DNA from: Brevibacterium rongguiense
GTDB lineage: Bacteria; Actinomycetota; Actinomycetes; Actinomycetales; Brevibacteriaceae
DNA: 64,000 nt
Direction of reading: 5' to 3'
NCBI RefSeq assembly: GCF_009857845.1
Contig: NZ_WWEQ01000003.1
Coordinates: forward strand, 39,858 to 103,857
How positions within the stretch are numbered: the stretch's first letter is position 1; the number at the start of each line of letters is the position of its first letter. Below, one piece after another: positions 9,494 through 18,405 of the stretch. The notes under the pieces are model-generated. The model saw nothing but the letters and a program-made list of their open reading frames with translations. It did no database searches and was not told where the DNA came from. The translations under genes and the position numbers were made by a program.

Positions 9494-10093
9494 ATGGACA
9501 AGATCTCCACGCACACCGGCACCGGCGTCCCGCTGCGCCGCTCGAACGTCGACACGGACCAGATCATCCCGGCCGTCTACCTCAAGCGCGTCACCCGCAC
9601 CGGGTTCGAGGACGCGCTGTTCGCCCGCTGGCGCAAGGACCCCGAGTTCGTCCTCAACCAGGAGCCCTTCCGGGAGGGCTCGGTGCTCGTGGCCGGCTCC
9701 GACTTCGGCACCGGCTCGTCGCGCGAGCACGCGGTGTGGGCGCTCAAGGACTACGGGTTCGCCGCGGTCCTGTCCTCCCGCTTCGCGGACATCTTCCGCG
9801 GCAACTCGGGCAAGAACGGCCTCATCGCCGCCCAGGTGGAACAGTCCGACATCGAGCTCATCTGGAAGATCCTCGACAACCACCCCGGCGCCCAGATCAC
9901 CGTCGACCTCGAGTCGCGCACGGTCACGTGCGACACGCTCACCGTGCCGTTCCAGATCGACGACTTCACCCGCTGGCGCCTGCTCGAGGGCCTCGACGAC
10001 ATCAGCCTCACGCTGCGCGACGAGGCCGCCATCTCCCGCTTCGAGGCCACGCGTCCCGCGTTCAAGCCGAAGACCCTCCCGGCGCGCGTCTGA
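9494..10093 (+). CDS. leuD: 3-isopropylmalate dehydratase small subunit
   Basis: 199 aa swivelling domain partner of LeuC. The motif [18 protein letters not shown] near the N-terminus and [17 protein letters not shown] near residue 77 are the substrate-binding loops of LeuD. AAGGAGC precedes the ATG. The protein ends in the expected KPKTLP region, so it is full length. It is co-transcribed with leuC. Confidence 0.97.
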   Translation: MDKISTHTGTGVPLRRSNVDTDQIIPAVYLKRVTRTGFEDALFARWRKDPEFVLNQEPFREGSVLVAGSDFGTGSSREHAVWALKDYGFAAVLSSRFADIFRGNSGKNGLIAAQVEQSDIELIWKILDNHPGAQITVDLESRTVTCDTLTVPFQIDDFTRWRLLEGLDDISLTLRDEAAISRFEATRPAFKPKTLPARV

Positions 10094-10190
10094 GCCCCGC
10101 CCCGGGGGCGGTGCCGGCGCCCGCCTGAGGGCGCCTCGGGCGCGGGTCGGCTAGCATCGCTATGGCACGAAACGCGACCTGAGGAGAGAA

Positions 10191-11510
10191 ATGCTCGATG
10201 TCCACGGCGGGGCTCCGCTGACCGGCACGGTGCGCGTCCGCGGCGCGAAGAACCTCGTGCCGAAGGCGATGGTGGCCTCGCTGCTGGGCGACACGCCCTC
10301 CGTCCTGCGCAGCGTGCCGCGCATCAGCGACGTCGACGTCGTCACCGGCCTGCTCGGCCTGCACGGCGTGGCCGTCGAGTCGCGGCCCGACGGCGACCGG
10401 CCCGACGGCGAGCTGCTCATGGACCCCGCCAACGTCGAGCAGGGCTCCATCGTCGACATCGACGCCCACGCGGGCTCCTCGCGCGTGCCCATCCTCTTCT
10501 GCGGGCCCCTGCTGCACCGCCTGGGCCGCGCGTTCATCCCGGACCTGGGCGGCTGCAAGATCGGCGACCGGCCCATCAACTTCCACCTCGACGTGCTGCG
10601 CAGCTTCGGCGCGGAGGTGGAGAAGACCGCCGGCGGCATCAAGCTCGAGGCGCCGCGGCGCCTGCGCGGCACGAAGGTCAAGCTGCCCTACCCCTCCGTC
10701 GGTACCACCGAGCAGGTGCTGCTGACCGCGGTGCGCGCTGAGGGCACGACCGAGCTGAAGAACGCGGCGGTCGAGCCGGAGATCATGGACCTCGTGGCCA
10801 TCCTCCAGAAGATGGGCGCGATCATCGCCGTGGACACGGACCGCGTCATCCGCATCGAGGGCGTCGACTCGTTGGACGGCTACGTCCACCGCGCGCTGCC
10901 CGATCGCATCGAGGCGGCCTCCTGGGCCTCGGCGGCGCTGGCCACCGGCGGGGACATCTTCGTGGAGAACGCCGCGCAGCCGGACATGATCGCGTTCCTC
11001 AACATCTTCCGCAAGATCGGCGGCGCCTTCTCCGTCGAGGAGGAGGGCATCCGCTTCCGCCACCCCGGCGGCCGGCTGTCCTCCGTCGTCCTCGAGACCG
11101 ACGTCCACCCCGGCTTCATGACCGACTGGCAGCAGCCCCTCGTCGTGGCGCTCACCCAGGCCCAGGGTCTGTCGATCATCCACGAGACGGTCTACGAGAA
11201 CCGCTTCGGCTTCACCGGCGCGCTGCGCCGCATGGGCGCGACCATCCAGTCCTACCGCGAGTGCCTGGGCGGCACCCCCTGCCGGTTCGGGCGCCGCAAC
11301 TTCCTCCACTCCGCGGTCATCTCCGGGCCCACGCCGCTGCACGGCGCGGACATCGAGGTGCCGGACCTGCGCGGCGGGTTCTCCCACCTCATCGCGGCGC
11401 TCAGCGCCGAGGGCACCTCCCACGTGAGCGGCATCGAGCTCATCAACCGCGGCTACGAGGACTTCATGGACAAGCTCGCGGGCCTGGGCGCCCAGGTGGC
11501 CCAGGCATGA
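10191..11510 (+). CDS. murA: UDP-N-acetylglucosamine 1-carboxyvinyltransferase
   Basis: 439 aa EPSP-synthase-fold enzyme that transfers enolpyruvate from PEP to UDP-GlcNAc, the first committed step of peptidoglycan synthesis. The active-site loop reads GGCKIGDRP with Cys122, so the usual Cys nucleophile is present rather than the Asp seen in mycobacteria, and fosfomycin sensitivity would be expected at the enzyme level. RVRGAKNLVPKA near residue 17 is the N-terminal ligand region. TAGCAT at about 10152 and GAGGAGAG just before the ATG mark promoter and RBS. The next gene overlaps by 4 nt (ATGA), followed by another 4-nt overlap, giving a tightly coupled murA-plsC-gpsA operon. Confidence 0.96.
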   Translation: MLDVHGGAPLTGTVRVRGAKNLVPKAMVASLLGDTPSVLRSVPRISDVDVVTGLLGLHGVAVESRPDGDRPDGELLMDPANVEQGSIVDIDAHAGSSRVPILFCGPLLHRLGRAFIPDLGGCKIGDRPINFHLDVLRSFGAEVEKTAGGIKLEAPRRLRGTKVKLPYPSVGTTEQVLLTAVRAEGTTELKNAAVEPEIMDLVAILQKMGAIIAVDTDRVIRIEGVDSLDGYVHRALPDRIEAASWASAALATGGDIFVENAAQPDMIAFLNIFRKIGGAFSVEEEGIRFRHPGGRLSSVVLETDVHPGFMTDWQQPLVVALTQAQGLSIIHETVYENRFGFTGALRRMGATIQSYRECLGGTPCRFGRRNFLHSAVISGPTPLHGADIEVPDLRGGFSHLIAALSAEGTSHVSGIELINRGYEDFMDKLAGLGAQVAQA

Positions 11511-12310
11511 GCGGCGACCCCCAGGCCGCCCACCGCATCGACTTCTCCGCGGCCTCCCTGCGCTCGATGAGCCGCGCCGGCTCCGCCGTCGCAGCCCCCG
11601 TGCGCGTGCTGTTCCGGGCCTGCGGCCGGATCGTCGAGGAGGGCACCGAGCACCTGCCGGCGCACGGGCCCGTCATCATCGCCGCCTACCACGCGAACTA
11701 CCTCGACCCCATCCTCGTGGGCCTCGCGCTCAAGGGCCGCGGCCACATGCCCCACTACCTGGCGAAGTCCCAGCTCTTCACCGGGGCGCTGGGCGCCGTG
11801 CTGCGCAGAATCGGCCAGATCCCCGTGCTGCGCGGCTCCGCCCGGGCCGGAGATTCGCTCGTCTACGCGCGGCAGGCGCTCGAGGCGGGCGCCACCGTCG
11901 TCATCTACCCGCAGGGCACGCTGACGAAGGATCCCGAGCTGTGGCCGCAGCCAGCCCGCTCCGGCGCCGCCCGGCTCGCACTGCAGACCGGCGTGCCCGT
12001 CGTCCCCGTGGCCCACTGGGGGCTGGAGACGAGCTACCCGCGCGGGGCGAAGGTGCCCAAGCCCGCCCCCCGTCAGCCGCTGACCGTGCGCTACGGCGCC
12101 CCCATCGACCCGCGCGGCTTCGGCACCGGCCCCGCGGCGATGACGGCCCTGTCCCACCGCATCACGGCCGCCATCGCCGCCGAGCTCGCCCAGCTGCGCG
12201 GCCTGCCGCTGCCCGAGCGGTACCGCGCGGACCTGGGCGAGCCGGCACAGCACGAGCCCGCCGCGGATGCCGCGCGGGATGCGAACCCCACGGACGAGGA
12301 GGCCCGATGA
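11507..12310 (+). CDS. 1-acyl-sn-glycerol-3-phosphate acyltransferase (PlsC-like)
   Basis: 267 aa LPLAT-family acyltransferase predicted to acylate lysophosphatidic acid at the membrane. The catalytic HX4D box is HANYLD near residue 64, and the substrate motif reads PQGTL near residue 144, where EGTR is usual. The C-terminal 30 residues are an Ala/Asp/Glu-rich tail. The start overlaps the murA stop by 4 nt (ATGA), and gpsA starts inside its own stop codon, so the three are translationally coupled. The pairing with gpsA, which makes glycerol-3-phosphate, links it to phospholipid synthesis. Confidence 0.88.
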   Translation: MSGDPQAAHRIDFSAASLRSMSRAGSAVAAPVRVLFRACGRIVEEGTEHLPAHGPVIIAAYHANYLDPILVGLALKGRGHMPHYLAKSQLFTGALGAVLRRIGQIPVLRGSARAGDSLVYARQALEAGATVVIYPQGTLTKDPELWPQPARSGAARLALQTGVPVVPVAHWGLETSYPRGAKVPKPAPRQPLTVRYGAPIDPRGFGTGPAAMTALSHRITAAIAAELAQLRGLPLPERYRADLGEPAQHEPAADAARDANPTDEEAR

Positions 12311-13311
12311 CGACGGCAGTGATGGGCGCGGGCTCGTGGGGCACCACGTTCGCCCAGGTGGTGGCCGACGCGGGCCACCCGGTCACCCTGTGGGCCAGGC
12401 GTCCCGAGGTCGCCCGGGAGATCGCCGAGGAGCACACGAACGCGCGCTACCTGCCCGGACTCGTCCTCAACAAGGCGATCACCGCGACCGCGGACCCGGC
12501 CGCGGCGCTGGCGGGGGCGGACACCGTCGTGCTCGCCGTGCCCGCGCAGAGCCTGCGGGACAACCTCGAGGCGTGGGCGGGCCTCATCCCCGCCGACGCC
12601 GTGCTCGTGAGCCTCATGAAGGGCGTCGAGCGCTCCACCGGCATGCGCATGAGCGAGGTCATCGCCGATGCCGCCGGGGCCAGCCCCGAGCGCATCGCCG
12701 TGGTGTCCGGGCCCAACCTCGCCCGCGAGATCGCCGACCGCCAGCCCACCGCCACCGTCGTGGCCTCCGCCAGCCTCGCCACCGCCGAGGCGGTGGCCGA
12801 CCTCACCGCCAACGCCTACTTCCGGCCCTACACGAACGCCGACGTCGTGGGCGTCGAGCTGGGCGGGGCCGTGAAGAACATCATCGCGCTGTCGGTGGGG
12901 ATCGCCGACGGGCAGGGCCTGGGCGACAACTCGAAGGCCTCGATCATCACCCGCGGGCTCGCGGAGACCAGCCGGCTGGCGATGGCGATGGGCGCCGACG
13001 CCCAGACGCTCTCCGGCCTCGCCGGGCTGGGCGACCTCGTGGCGACCTGCGCGTCGCCCCTGTCGCGCAACCGCTCGTTCGGCCGCCTGCTGGGCGAGGG
13101 GCTCAGCGTCGAGGAGGCCACCGAGCGCACCCGGCAGGTGGCCGAGGGCGTGAAGTCCAGCCCCGCCGTGCTGGCGCTGGGGGAGGCCCACGGCGTGGAG
13201 CTGCCCATCACGCAGGCGGTCAGCGCGGTCATCGACGGCACGCTCGACGTGGGCGAGCTCGCCGGGGTCCTCCTCTCGCGCAAGCGCAAGCACGAGGGCC
13301 TCGAGCGCTGA
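12307..13311 (+). CDS. gpsA: Glycerol-3-phosphate dehydrogenase [NAD(P)+]
   Basis: 334 aa. It reduces dihydroxyacetone phosphate to sn-glycerol-3-phosphate for phospholipid synthesis. The Rossmann motif is GAGSWGTT at residues 7-14, VSGPNLAREI lies near residue 137, and the catalytic Lys is in GGAVKNIIAL near residue 190. The C-terminal domain holds GLGDLVATC and ends normally. ATG at 12307 overlaps the plsC-like stop (ATGA). Confidence 0.96.
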   Translation: MTTAVMGAGSWGTTFAQVVADAGHPVTLWARRPEVAREIAEEHTNARYLPGLVLNKAITATADPAAALAGADTVVLAVPAQSLRDNLEAWAGLIPADAVLVSLMKGVERSTGMRMSEVIADAAGASPERIAVVSGPNLAREIADRQPTATVVASASLATAEAVADLTANAYFRPYTNADVVGVELGGAVKNIIALSVGIADGQGLGDNSKASIITRGLAETSRLAMAMGADAQTLSGLAGLGDLVATCASPLSRNRSFGRLLGEGLSVEEATERTRQVAEGVKSSPAVLALGEAHGVELPITQAVSAVIDGTLDVGELAGVLLSRKRKHEGLER

Positions 13312-13388
13312 GGCCGCCCGAGCCCCCTGCCGCCTGCCCCGGCAGCCGCTAGGGTGGGCAGCACGGATCCACCACGTCAGGAGGCATC

Positions 13389-13928
13389 ATGACCGAACAG
13401 CCGAATTCCCCGTTCTGGAACCTGCAGGACGTCCCCCGCTTCGACCTGGTGAGCACGGACATCGCGCAGGGCCAGGAGCTGGGCCTCGCGCAGTGCTCCG
13501 GCGCGATGGGCGTGGAGGGCGGCCAGGACCGCTCGCCGCAGCTGTCGTGGTCGGGCTTCCCGCCGGAGACGAAGGCCTTCGTCGTCACGGCCTTCGACCC
13601 CGACGCCCCCACCGGCTCCGGCTTCTGGCACTGGACGCTCGCGGATCTGCCCGCCGACGTCACCGAGCTGCCCGCGGATGCCGGCAACCCGGACGCGAAC
13701 GCGCTGCCCGACGGCGCCTACATGGTGCGCAACGACACCGGCGAGCCGCGCTTCGTGGGCGCCGCGCCGCCGGAGGGCCACGGCCCCCACCGGTACTTCT
13801 TCATCGTCCACGCGCTCAGCGAGCCGCTGGGCCTCGACGAGTCCGCGAGCCCGGCCTACGTGGGCTTCAACGTGTTCTTCAAGGGCATCGGGCGAGCCTG
13901 GATCGAAACCACGTCCGAGGCCAAGTAG
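13389..13928 (+). CDS. YbhB/YbcL-type PEBP-family protein
   Basis: 179 aa. Phosphatidylethanolamine-binding protein fold, bacterial Raf-kinase-inhibitor-like branch. The ligand-pocket signatures are FDPDAPTGSGFWHW near residue 68 and the GPHRYFFIVHAL segment near residue 134. No signal peptide is seen, so it is cytoplasmic. The function of these proteins in bacteria is not settled. AGGAGG is 6 nt before the ATG. It has its own promoter region after gpsA. Confidence 0.88.
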   Translation: MTEQPNSPFWNLQDVPRFDLVSTDIAQGQELGLAQCSGAMGVEGGQDRSPQLSWSGFPPETKAFVVTAFDPDAPTGSGFWHWTLADLPADVTELPADAGNPDANALPDGAYMVRNDTGEPRFVGAAPPEGHGPHRYFFIVHALSEPLGLDESASPAYVGFNVFFKGIGRAWIETTSEAK

Positions 13929-13938
13929 TCTTCCCAGC

Positions 13939-15117
13939 ATGACCAGCTCCGCTCCGCAGCCCGCCCCCGCCCGCTCCGCAGCCCCGCAGCCCGCAGCCCC
14001 AGGCGGACCCGCGCCGCGGGAGGACGAGCTCCCGCTCGTGGCCGTGCTCTTCGGCGGCCGGTCCTCCGAGCACGCCGTGAGCTGCGTGGGGGCCAAGGCC
14101 GTGATCGGCGCGATCCACCGCGAGCGCTTCCGGGTGCTGCCCATCGGCATCACCCAGGAGGGCACGTGGCGCCGCGTCGAGGACTGGGCGGACTTCGCGT
14201 TCGATCCGCAGCGCATGCCGGAGGTCGTCGACGACGGCACGGAGATCCTCGTCGCGCCCTCCGGGGCGCACTCCCCGCTGCGCGAGCGCCTGGCCGACGG
14301 CACCGTGCGAGAGCTCGGCCGGGTCGACGCGTTCTTCCCCGTCCTCCACGGCAAGCACGGTGAGGACGGGACGGTCCAGGGCCTCTTCGAGCTCATGGAC
14401 ACCCCGTTCGTGGGCGGGGGCGTGCTCCCCTCGGCCGTGAGCATGGACAAGCACTTCATGAAGGTGGTCCTCGCCGGGGCGGGCATCCCCGCCTGCCCAT
14501 GGGAGACGCTCACCGCCGCGCAGTGGGCGACCGACCCCGAAGTCGCAGCGCAGCGGGTCAGCGAGCAGGGCTTCCCGGCCTTCGTCAAGCCCGCCCGCGC
14601 CGGCTCGAGCGTGGGCATCAGCCGCATCGAGTCCGGCGAGCAGCTGCCCGCCGCCATGGCCGAGGCACTCGCCCACGACGACAAGGTCATCGTGGAGCCC
14701 GGCATCGACGGCCGGGAGATCGAGTGCTCGGTGCTGGGCGGGCGCGTGGACGCGCAGCTGCGCACCTCGCTGCCGGCGGAGATCATCGTCAAGGGCGACC
14801 ACGCGTTCTACGACTTCGAGGCCAAGTACCTCGATGCCGACGGCGCCGAGGTCGTGTGCCCGGCCGACATCGACCCGGAGACCACCGCGCGGGTCCAGGA
14901 CGTCGCGCGGCGGACGTTCCGCGCGTTCGACTGCACGGGCCTGGCCCGCGTCGACACGTTCGTCACCCCCGCGGGCGAGGTGCTCGTCAACGAGCTCAAC
15001 ACGCTGCCCGGCTTCACCCCGACCTCCGGCTACCCGCTCATGTTCGCGGCCTCCGGGGTGGGCTTCGAGCAGCTGGTCGCCGAGCTGCTCGACATCGCGC
15101 TGCGCGACGCCCGCTGA
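13939..15117 (+). CDS. ddl: D-alanine--D-alanine ligase
   Basis: 392 aa ATP-grasp enzyme that joins two D-Ala for the peptidoglycan stem. An N-terminal Pro/Ala-rich tail of about 30 residues is followed by LFGGRSSEHAVS, HGKHGEDGTVQG near residue 138, the ATP-grasp segment FVKPARAGSSVGI near residue 215 and the C-terminal NELNTLPGFTPTSGYPLM loop that binds D-Ala and Mg2+. TAGTCT (13926-13931) ends 7 nt before the ATG, so a leaderless mRNA is likely. The extended N-terminus could mean that a later start is used, but the -10 spacing favours 13939. Confidence 0.95.
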   Translation: MTSSAPQPAPARSAAPQPAAPGGPAPREDELPLVAVLFGGRSSEHAVSCVGAKAVIGAIHRERFRVLPIGITQEGTWRRVEDWADFAFDPQRMPEVVDDGTEILVAPSGAHSPLRERLADGTVRELGRVDAFFPVLHGKHGEDGTVQGLFELMDTPFVGGGVLPSAVSMDKHFMKVVLAGAGIPACPWETLTAAQWATDPEVAAQRVSEQGFPAFVKPARAGSSVGISRIESGEQLPAAMAEALAHDDKVIVEPGIDGREIECSVLGGRVDAQLRTSLPAEIIVKGDHAFYDFEAKYLDADGAEVVCPADIDPETTARVQDVARRTFRAFDCTGLARVDTFVTPAGEVLVNELNTLPGFTPTSGYPLMFAASGVGFEQLVAELLDIALRDAR

Positions 15118-15161
15118 GCCGCCCGCGCGCCTCACCCCGCTGTCCCACCCGGGCATCGCAC

Positions 15162-15650
15162 CTAGCCGCGGACGGGAGTCCCGTCCTCGCCGATGTCCTC
15201 GGCGGACTGGCACTTGTCCTGCTGGTGCAGCGCCGCAACGGCGGGGGAGACGGCGTTGAGCACATTGGCCCCGGAGGCCTTGCGCGGGTCGACGAGGACC
15301 TCGACGGCGGGGTCACGGCCGAAGCTCACGAACTTCCACGACTCCTCGCTCTGCTCCAGCGAGATCCAGTCGACCCCGCTGACGCTCACGCACGGCTTCG
15401 TCGTGGGTGCCGGGGGCTCCATCCCGCAGCGCAGCACAGCGCCGGCCGGGTCGCCCCACGCGGTGGTGGCCTGCGCGGAGGTCTTGCGCTGGGCGAGGTC
15501 GTCGATGCGGTCGGGCAGGCGCAGCATGACGGTGGCGCAGTCCGGCGCCGCGGCGCTGGGGGCGGGCTCCACGATGAGGGTTCCCGCGCAGCCGCTCAGC
15601 GCCACGGCGCACAGGCCGCTCACGGCGGTGAGGAGCGTGGGAAGGCGCAT
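15162..15650 (-). CDS. DUF3515 lipoprotein
   Basis: 162 aa. An N-terminal signal peptide ends in the lipobox LSGC, so the mature protein would be anchored to the outer face of the membrane. The DUF3515 domain is marked by AWGDPAGAVLRCGM and a second Cys in TTKPCVSV, which suggests a disulfide. The gene sits between ddl and thiL on the opposite strand, the same place it holds in many Micrococcales genomes. Function is unknown. Confidence 0.82.
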   Translation of the reverse strand: MRLPTLLTAVSGLCAVALSGCAGTLIVEPAPSAAAPDCATVMLRLPDRIDDLAQRKTSAQATTAWGDPAGAVLRCGMEPPAPTTKPCVSVSGVDWISLEQSEESWKFVSFGRDPAVEVLVDPRKASGANVLNAVSPAVAALHQQDKCQSAEDIGEDGTPVRG

Positions 15651-15732
15651 GCGACCAGCGTAGACCCCGAGCCCGGGCATACTGGACGAAGGGCCGCGGG
15701 CCCAGCGGCACAGCAGCGGAGGGCGGGAAAGT

Positions 15733-16809
15733 ATGGAGCACACCGAGGCGGCGCAGGCGCAGGACCGGGCGCGCACGCTCGGCGCGCTGGGTGAGGACGA
15801 GGTGCTGCGGCGCATCCTCGCCCGGGTCGCCGCGCCCGCCGGCACGGCGGTCGGCCCCGGCGACGACGCAGCCGTGAGCACGCCCGCGGGCCCGCTCGTC
15901 AGCACCGCGGACATGCTCGTCGAGGGCGAGGACTTCCTCGCGGAGTGGCTCGACCCGCGGGCCCTCGGCCGCAAGGCGGCCGCCCAGAACCTCGCGGACA
16001 TCGCGGCCATGGGCGCCGATCCCCACGGGCTCCTCGTCTCCCTGGCCGCCCCCGCGGACACGCCCATCGAGACGATCGAGGCGATCTACGACGGGCTGGC
16101 CGCCGAGTGCGCGCGCGCCGGCACGGGCATCCTGGGCGGCGACCTGTCCGGCTCGGCCGTCCTCACCCTGGCCATCACCGCGCTCGGCACGCTGCCCGCC
16201 CCGGCCGGCACCGGTGCACCCGCCGGCTCCGCCCGGCCCTGGCTGCGCAGCGCGGCGCGCCCCGGAGACGCCGTCGTCCTGGCGGGCACGGTGGGCCGCG
16301 CCGAAGCCGGCCTCGACCTGCTGTTCGCGGGCTTCCGGGCAGCGAGCGCCCCCGCGGGCTGCGCCGAGCTCATCGAGGCCCAGCTCGCCCCCCGCCCGGA
16401 CTACGCATCGGCCCGCGCGCTGCGCGGCTGGGCCCGGGCGGCCATCGACGTCTCCGACGGGCTGGCCGGGGACCTGGGCCGCATGGCCCGCGCCTCGGGC
16501 GTGCGCATCGACCTCGACCCCGCCGCCCTCGACCGCCTGGCGCGCCCCCTGCTGCCCGCGGCCCGGGCCCTGAACCCGGCCGGGGACGCCGCAGCCCACC
16601 GCGAGCGCGCCCGGGGCTGGGCGCTCGCCGGCGGCGAGGACCACGGCATCATCGCCGCCGGCGCGGCCCCCACGCCCGGCCCGCCGCAGCGGGGCACTCC
16701 GGTAGGGTGGGAGCCGATCGCGGCCTGCAGTGCGGGCGATTCCGGCGTGTACCTGGCCGGGCGCCCCGTGGGCCTGAAGTCCTTCAGCCATTTCAGGGAG
16801 AACGGGTGA
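15733..16809 (+). CDS. thiL: Thiamine-monophosphate kinase
   Basis: 358 aa. Phosphorylates thiamine monophosphate to the active cofactor thiamine diphosphate. GPGDDAAV near residue 42 and STADMLVEGEDF near residue 57 form the nucleotide and metal site; NLADIAAMGADP, GILGGDLS and AIDVSDGLAGDLG are the remaining family blocks. The tail is extended, with a PTPGPPQRG segment, compared with enterobacterial ThiL. GGAGGGCGGGAAAG precedes the ATG. The stop overlaps the GTG of the next gene (GTGA), so they are coupled. Confidence 0.93.
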   Translation: MEHTEAAQAQDRARTLGALGEDEVLRRILARVAAPAGTAVGPGDDAAVSTPAGPLVSTADMLVEGEDFLAEWLDPRALGRKAAAQNLADIAAMGADPHGLLVSLAAPADTPIETIEAIYDGLAAECARAGTGILGGDLSGSAVLTLAITALGTLPAPAGTGAPAGSARPWLRSAARPGDAVVLAGTVGRAEAGLDLLFAGFRAASAPAGCAELIEAQLAPRPDYASARALRGWARAAIDVSDGLAGDLGRMARASGVRIDLDPAALDRLARPLLPAARALNPAGDAAAHRERARGWALAGGEDHGIIAAGAAPTPGPPQRGTPVGWEPIAACSAGDSGVYLAGRPVGLKSFSHFRENG

Positions 16810-18392
16810 GCACGGATCCGGTGCGCCTCAACGGGCGCCTGGCGGCCCGCTGGGCCCGGCGCACGGTCGAGCGGATGCGCCGCGAGCGCAGCGGCATCGA
16901 CTCGCTCAACGTGTTCCCCGTCCCGGACGGCGACACCGGCTCGAACATGTACCACACGGTGCGCAGCGCGTACCGCGCCGTCGAGGGCCTGTCCGGCTCG
17001 GTCACGCTCCCGGAGGTCGTGGGCGCCATGGCCACGGGCGCTCTGCGCGGGGCCCGCGGCAACTCCGGCCTCATCCTCTCCGTCGCGCTGCGCGGCGTCG
17101 CCGATGCGCTCGAGGACATCACCGTCCTCGACGCCCCCGCGTTCGCCGGCGCCCTCGAGCTCGCCGCCGCGCGCGCCAACGACGCGATCGCCGACCCCGT
17201 CCACGGGACCATGCTCACGGTCCTCCACGCCATGGCCGAGGAGGCGCGCGAGCAGGCCGACGACGGCGCGGACCTCCTCGCACAGATCGCCGCCGTGCGC
17301 GCCCGCTCGCGCACCGCGGTCGCGGAGACCACCGGCCAGCTCGACGTGCTCTCCGACGCCTCCGTCGTCGACGCGGGCTCCACCGGCATTGTCGAGCTCT
17401 TCGACCTCCTCTACCTCACGGTCACCGGCCACGACCTCGAGGCCGTGAGCGCCGCCGCGCACGTGCGCGCGGACGGGCCCGCCGCCGTGCCCCAGGTCAG
17501 CGCGGAGGCCGGGATCGAGCTCGTGTACCTCCTGGGCGGCCCCCGCGACCGCTCCCGGCCGGTCAAGCGGGCGCTTGCGAAGGCCGGCGGCACCTCGGTC
17601 GTCGTCTCCTGGCCCAAGGTCCACGTCCACGTCCCGGACGAGGCCGCGGCCGAGCGCGCTCTCGCGGCGATGGCGCCCCTGCCGATCCTCCAGCTGCGCG
17701 CCGAGGACCTCACGGTCGCGGGCGGGGTGCACCGGGAGGCCGAGGTGCTCGTCCTCACCCGCGCCCCCGGGCTCCTGCTGCCCGCGGCCCTGGCCGAGGC
17801 GACGGCCGTGGCCGCCGGCGATGCCCAGGCCCGCACGGTGCTCACCGGGCTGCGCGACGACGCGGCGGCCGCCGGCACCGAGCAGGTCGTGCTCGCCTCC
17901 TCGCAGGCCGATGCGCGGCTGGCCCACGCGGTCTTCGACGGCGCGGAGCCGCGCGGCCCCGCCGCCAGGATCGTCGCCGTCGACGGGCCCGTCGCGGCAC
18001 TGGCCGCGCTCGCGGTCTACGACCCCCAGCTGCCGGCCGAGGCCGCCGCCGAGGAGATGGCGGCGGCCGCCGCGAACGTCCGCGGCGGCGAGCTCGTCCG
18101 CGCCCGCCGCTCGATGGCCGGGCCCGTCATGCACGACTCGGACGCGTGGCTGCTGCGGGTGGCCGGGCGCACCCGCGCGCTCGAGGACGACCTCGGCAGC
18201 GCGCTCGCCGCCCTCGCGGACCTCCTCATGGCCCCCGGCGGGGAGCTCATCACCGTCATCGGCGGCGCCCAGGCCCCCGCCGGCGCCCTCGAGGCCGCCC
18301 GGGGGCGCATCCGCGCGGCCCACCCGGACGCGTCGGTCGACCTCGTCGCCGGCGACGACCCCGCCTACGGCGCGAGCATCGGCGTCGAGTGA
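16806..18392 (+). CDS. DAK2 domain fatty-acid kinase-like protein (FakA/YloV type)
   Basis: 528 aa. The N-terminal DhaL/DAK2 domain (about residues 10-195) carries the ATP site with PVPDGDTGSNM and RGARGNSGLIL. The middle and C-terminal domains are those of FakA, the ATP-binding partner of fatty-acid-binding FakB proteins in exogenous fatty acid use. No fakB is seen nearby. The GTG start overlaps the thiL stop; recG follows after 13 nt. The position between thiL and recG is conserved across actinobacteria. Fatty acid kinase activity is inferred from the family and is not proven for this branch. Confidence 0.86.
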   Translation: MSTDPVRLNGRLAARWARRTVERMRRERSGIDSLNVFPVPDGDTGSNMYHTVRSAYRAVEGLSGSVTLPEVVGAMATGALRGARGNSGLILSVALRGVADALEDITVLDAPAFAGALELAAARANDAIADPVHGTMLTVLHAMAEEAREQADDGADLLAQIAAVRARSRTAVAETTGQLDVLSDASVVDAGSTGIVELFDLLYLTVTGHDLEAVSAAAHVRADGPAAVPQVSAEAGIELVYLLGGPRDRSRPVKRALAKAGGTSVVVSWPKVHVHVPDEAAAERALAAMAPLPILQLRAEDLTVAGGVHREAEVLVLTRAPGLLLPAALAEATAVAAGDAQARTVLTGLRDDAAAAGTEQVVLASSQADARLAHAVFDGAEPRGPAARIVAVDGPVAALAALAVYDPQLPAEAAAEEMAAAAANVRGGELVRARRSMAGPVMHDSDAWLLRVAGRTRALEDDLGSALAALADLLMAPGGELITVIGGAQAPAGALEAARGRIRAAHPDASVDLVAGDDPAYGASIGVE

Positions 18393-18405
18393 GCGGCGGG
18401 GCACC